Shown piece by piece: positions 62,258-64,000 of a DNA stretch of 64,000 nt. The stretch comes from Flagellimonas oceanensis (GTDB lineage Bacteria; Bacteroidota; Bacteroidia; Flavobacteriales; Flavobacteriaceae), in assembly GCF_003992595.1 (NCBI RefSeq), contig NZ_RZNA01000022.1:60654-124653 (forward strand), written 5' to 3'. The notes below the pieces were generated by a model that was not told the DNA's origin, did not search any database, and worked only from the letters and a program-made list of their open reading frames with translations. Position 1 is the stretch's first letter; every line of letters begins with the position of its first letter. Position numbers and translations under genes: made by a program.

Positions 62258-62288
62258 CAAAGTTAAGTAAAACCGCCCATAAATCCCA
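62258..62288 (-). promoter_or_regulatory. Candidate promoter upstream of the GNAT-rpsU genes
   Basis: On the minus strand TAACTTTG (62265-62258) matches TAnnTTTG. TTG at 62288-62286 could be the -33 box, with 20 bases between. The GNAT start follows ~240 bases later, leaving a long leader in which I see no other structure. Confidence 0.45.
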
Positions 62289-62395
62289 ATAATACTGGGG
62301 TTTATGTTTTTCCTAACGTTTTTTCGGTCGTTATTATGACTTTTGAAAACGTTATAGTTGCCCTATGTTTTCCTTAAACAAAATCGTTGATCGTA

Positions 62396-62899
62396 CTATA
62401 GGTTCACATATCCTTTCACTCCCGACCCTGATTCTTCCTTGACCGACCCGCCTTTTCCTATTTTGAAAAGGGAAACGAGCTTGGCGTTTTCGTTGTCCCA
62501 ATAAAAGGCACTCCCCATATTGACACTGATCAAGGCCAAATTAGGGTCATCCTTGCCCTCGAACCAAGTCAGGAGGTTGGAATTCCACAATTCATCCTTC
62601 TTTTGGTTTGCTATGATGTGCGTAGCGTTTCCGTAAATGGAAATATAGGTGTGCTTTTGTTCGTCATTGTAAATGATTTGGACCCTGTTGTCCTTTTCAA
62701 TGTCCTGAAAAAGACCGCTGTCCTTAGCCACAAAGAACCATAGGTCTCCCTGTTGGTCCATTTGCTGGAGCGTCATGGGACAAATGGAAAACGGTACGGT
62801 GTCCAGTTCACTGGCCATCATCACGGTTTTCTGCTCGTCGATCAGCGTTCGTATGTGACGGAGCCCTTCCGGGTTGTTGTTATAATTTTTATTGTTCAT
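62396..62899 (-). CDS. Pyridoxamine 5'-phosphate oxidase-family protein (general stress protein 26-like)
   Basis: A 167-residue split β-barrel flavin-binding protein. The pattern follows the stress-protein GS26 group: DEQKTVMMASELDTVPFSIC, MDQQGDLWFFVAKDSGLFQD, YISIYGNATHIIANQKK and SVNMGSAFYWDNENAKL. It probably binds FMN or F420/heme-like cofactors and is of unknown reaction. The C-terminus is Gly-rich (KGGSVKEESGSGVKGYVNL). I start at 62899 (MNNKNYNNNPEGL); an ATG at 62932 is the alternative. Confidence 0.85.
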   Translation of the reverse strand: MNNKNYNNNPEGLRHIRTLIDEQKTVMMASELDTVPFSICPMTLQQMDQQGDLWFFVAKDSGLFQDIEKDNRVQIIYNDEQKHTYISIYGNATHIIANQKKDELWNSNLLTWFEGKDDPNLALISVNMGSAFYWDNENAKLVSLFKIGKGGSVKEESGSGVKGYVNL

Positions 62900-62932
62900 A
62901 TCTCTTGTTTTTGTGTTATATCGATCATTCAT

Positions 62933-63233
62933 CTAATCAACCTTAAGATAAGTTCTTGGCTTGGGTTTGTTTTGCTCATATGCTGGGATCTTTGACGGTA
63001 TTGCCCGTAATGTGTTGGTTTGGAGTGGATTGAGGGTGTTCGTGGGGAAAGGAGGGATAGGGAGAGCCGCTAAAAAGGAAACCATTTGGCCAGGGAATTC
63101 AGGAAACGTTATGGTTATAGCCCCACCGAACTCCATATGCTGTAAAAATAATCCTTCTCAGAGCCTAAATAATCCCTTACAGAGCCATAAGTCTTCCTAA
63201 CTTTACCATTGTAAATCAAATAGTTGGAACGAT
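62933..63233. other. Intergenic region between PPOX gene and MauE-like gene
   Basis: About 300 bases. Both strands are open for 60-80 codons in some frames here, e.g. minus-strand PEFPGQMVSFLAALPIPPFP, but neither product resembles a known protein or has a clear start signal. I do not call a gene. The MauE-like gene must have its promoter in the 3' part. Confidence 0.4.
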
Positions 63234-63689
63234 ATGCGATGGAACCGAAATTTCAGGGGCCTTTTGGTAAAGACGGTAAGTCTACTGTTCACGGTACTTT
63301 TTGTTTATACAGCGGTGAGCAAACTGATGCACTTGGACATCTTTGAAATGCGGTTGGAACGGATGCCCTATATATCCCCCTATGCTTCTTTGATCTCATG
63401 GGTCGTGCCTTTTCTGGAATTGGTCATTGCTGGTCTATTGTGGTTTCGTAGATATCAAATCATAGCATTTTACGCCAGTTTTATTCTTTTGGGGGTATTC
63501 ACCATCTATATCATTATAGTTCTTAGGTACAGCGAATCCATCCCCTGTTCCTGTGGCGGGGTCATATCGGCCTTGGGATGGAAGGACCATATCCTATTGA
63601 ATATCTCTTTTATGTTCCTTGCCTTATTGGGAATCCTTTGGTCCAAGAAACAATATAATATGCAAACACATCAAAATACTGTGCAGTAG
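63234..63689 (+). CDS. MauE/DoxX-type redox-associated membrane protein
   Basis: A 151-residue protein with four membrane segments: VKTVSLLFTVLFVYTAVSKL, ISWVVPFLELVIAGLLWF, IIAFYASFILLGVFTIYIII and ILLNISFMFLALLGILW. The loop ESIPCSCGGVI between segments 3 and 4 has a Cys-x-Cys, as in MauE, which helps form disulfides. A DUF6520 gene follows after 52 bases. A role in processing the small secreted Cys-containing protein is inferred. Confidence 0.82.
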   Translation: MRWNRNFRGLLVKTVSLLFTVLFVYTAVSKLMHLDIFEMRLERMPYISPYASLISWVVPFLELVIAGLLWFRRYQIIAFYASFILLGVFTIYIIIVLRYSESIPCSCGGVISALGWKDHILLNISFMFLALLGILWSKKQYNMQTHQNTVQ

Positions 63690-63741
63690 GGGATGCCGAA
63701 AACCTAGAAAAGAGTAGGCATTAACTTTTATACTTAGTATT

Positions 63742-63993
63742 ATGAAATCTAATTTTTTAAAACTTGTTTTACCGGCCTTTGCCATTTTGTTGGCGGTCGG
63801 CTTGGCATTTGCCACAGAGGCTCCATCAGCTGATGCTGATAGAGTGGCCTATTACAAACCGCTCAACGAGCCTTGGCAAACTATCATGGTTGAGGAAGCC
63901 TGTTTTCAAGGGGGCAATGAAAATTGTGAATACTTGGGTTACCAGTTGTATGAATCTGATGATATCACAAGTACGCAATTAAGCAAGCCTTAG
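63742..63993 (+). CDS. DUF6520 family small secreted protein
   Basis: An 83-residue protein with signal peptide KSNFLKLVLPAFAILLAVGL-AFA. The mature part is short: APSADADRVAYYKPLNEPWQ and a Cys pair in EEACFQGGNENCEYLGYQLY. The pattern (hydrophobic leader, two Cys with ~7 between, Tyr/Leu-rich tail) is typical of DUF6520, a flavobacterial family of unknown function. It is seen here after a MauE-type gene. The operon may continue beyond the window, 7 bases from the right edge. Confidence 0.85.
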   Translation: MKSNFLKLVLPAFAILLAVGLAFATEAPSADADRVAYYKPLNEPWQTIMVEEACFQGGNENCEYLGYQLYESDDITSTQLSKP

Positions 63994-64000
63994 AACTTGA

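Noticed and set aside
1..64000. CRISPR array, insertion sequence, prophage or integrase
   Set aside because: No regularly spaced direct repeats, transposase, integrase or phage structural genes were seen; the toxin region carries no mobility gene.

Overview
The window looks like chromosome from a marine member of the Flavobacteriaceae, possibly Muricauda/Flagellimonas-like; the genus is inferred from protein wording only. Signs are Bacteroidota-type promoters (TAnnTTTG at -7), few Shine-Dalgarno sites, type IX secretion (T9SS) cargo and a PorP/SprF protein, an ECF sigma/FecR/TonB receptor set, an OlsF-type fused aminolipid synthase and an NrdB with an N-terminal ATP-cone. Most of it is ordinary, densely packed core genome.  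Layout: 1-6 kb holds the 5' part of mfd, then pdeM and an Lhr-like DEXH helicase, with palindromic repeats around pdeM and one repeat copy inside the mfd reading frame. 6-17.8 kb holds terB-like, fbp, an acetyltransferase, aspartate kinase, olsF and a run of small minus-strand genes leading to mgtE, rsmA and DUF4286. 17.8-25.7 kb holds a TPR protein, serS, an HTTM membrane protein and ribF. Between the TPR gene and serS lies about 2.4 kb of different DNA: a divergent copy of the last ~50 codons of serS, a broken polymorphic-toxin C-terminus (pre-toxin region plus AHH-like nuclease region, one in-frame stop), an intact probable immunity gene, a second frameshifted toxin scrap and a scrap of a second immunity-like gene. 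This is the main accessory region.  25.8-32.8 kb holds a T9SS-secreted metalloprotease and a lipoprotein, then pth, rplY, prs and tRNA-Leu(CAA). 32.9-43.1 kb holds an ECF sigma/FecR/TonB-receptor operon divergent from a six-gene operon: thioredoxin, ApbE, DUF4266 lipoprotein, DUF3570 barrel, LtaS-like phosphoglycerol transferase and a diacylglycerol-kinase-like enzyme. The first four genes look like an extracytoplasmic redox/flavinylation unit. The last two mirror the LtaS/DgkB logic of Gram-positive lipoteichoic acid synthesis.  43.1-47.1 kb is a minus-strand metE operon (metE, CWC zinc-ribbon-like protein, acyl-CoA thioesterase, PAS protein) behind a cobalamin riboswitch. 47.1-57 kb holds a TSP3-repeat surface protein, the nrdB-nrdA pair, and a seven-repeat DUF11 adhesin-like T9SS cargo protein followed directly by its PorP/SprF partner. 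57-64 kb holds a Met8/CysG-N dehydrogenase, a YegP-like protein, proC-proB-proA, rpsU with a small Cys-containing partner, an acetyltransferase, a PPOX-type flavoprotein, and at the edge a MauE/DoxX-type membrane protein with a DUF6520 small secreted protein.
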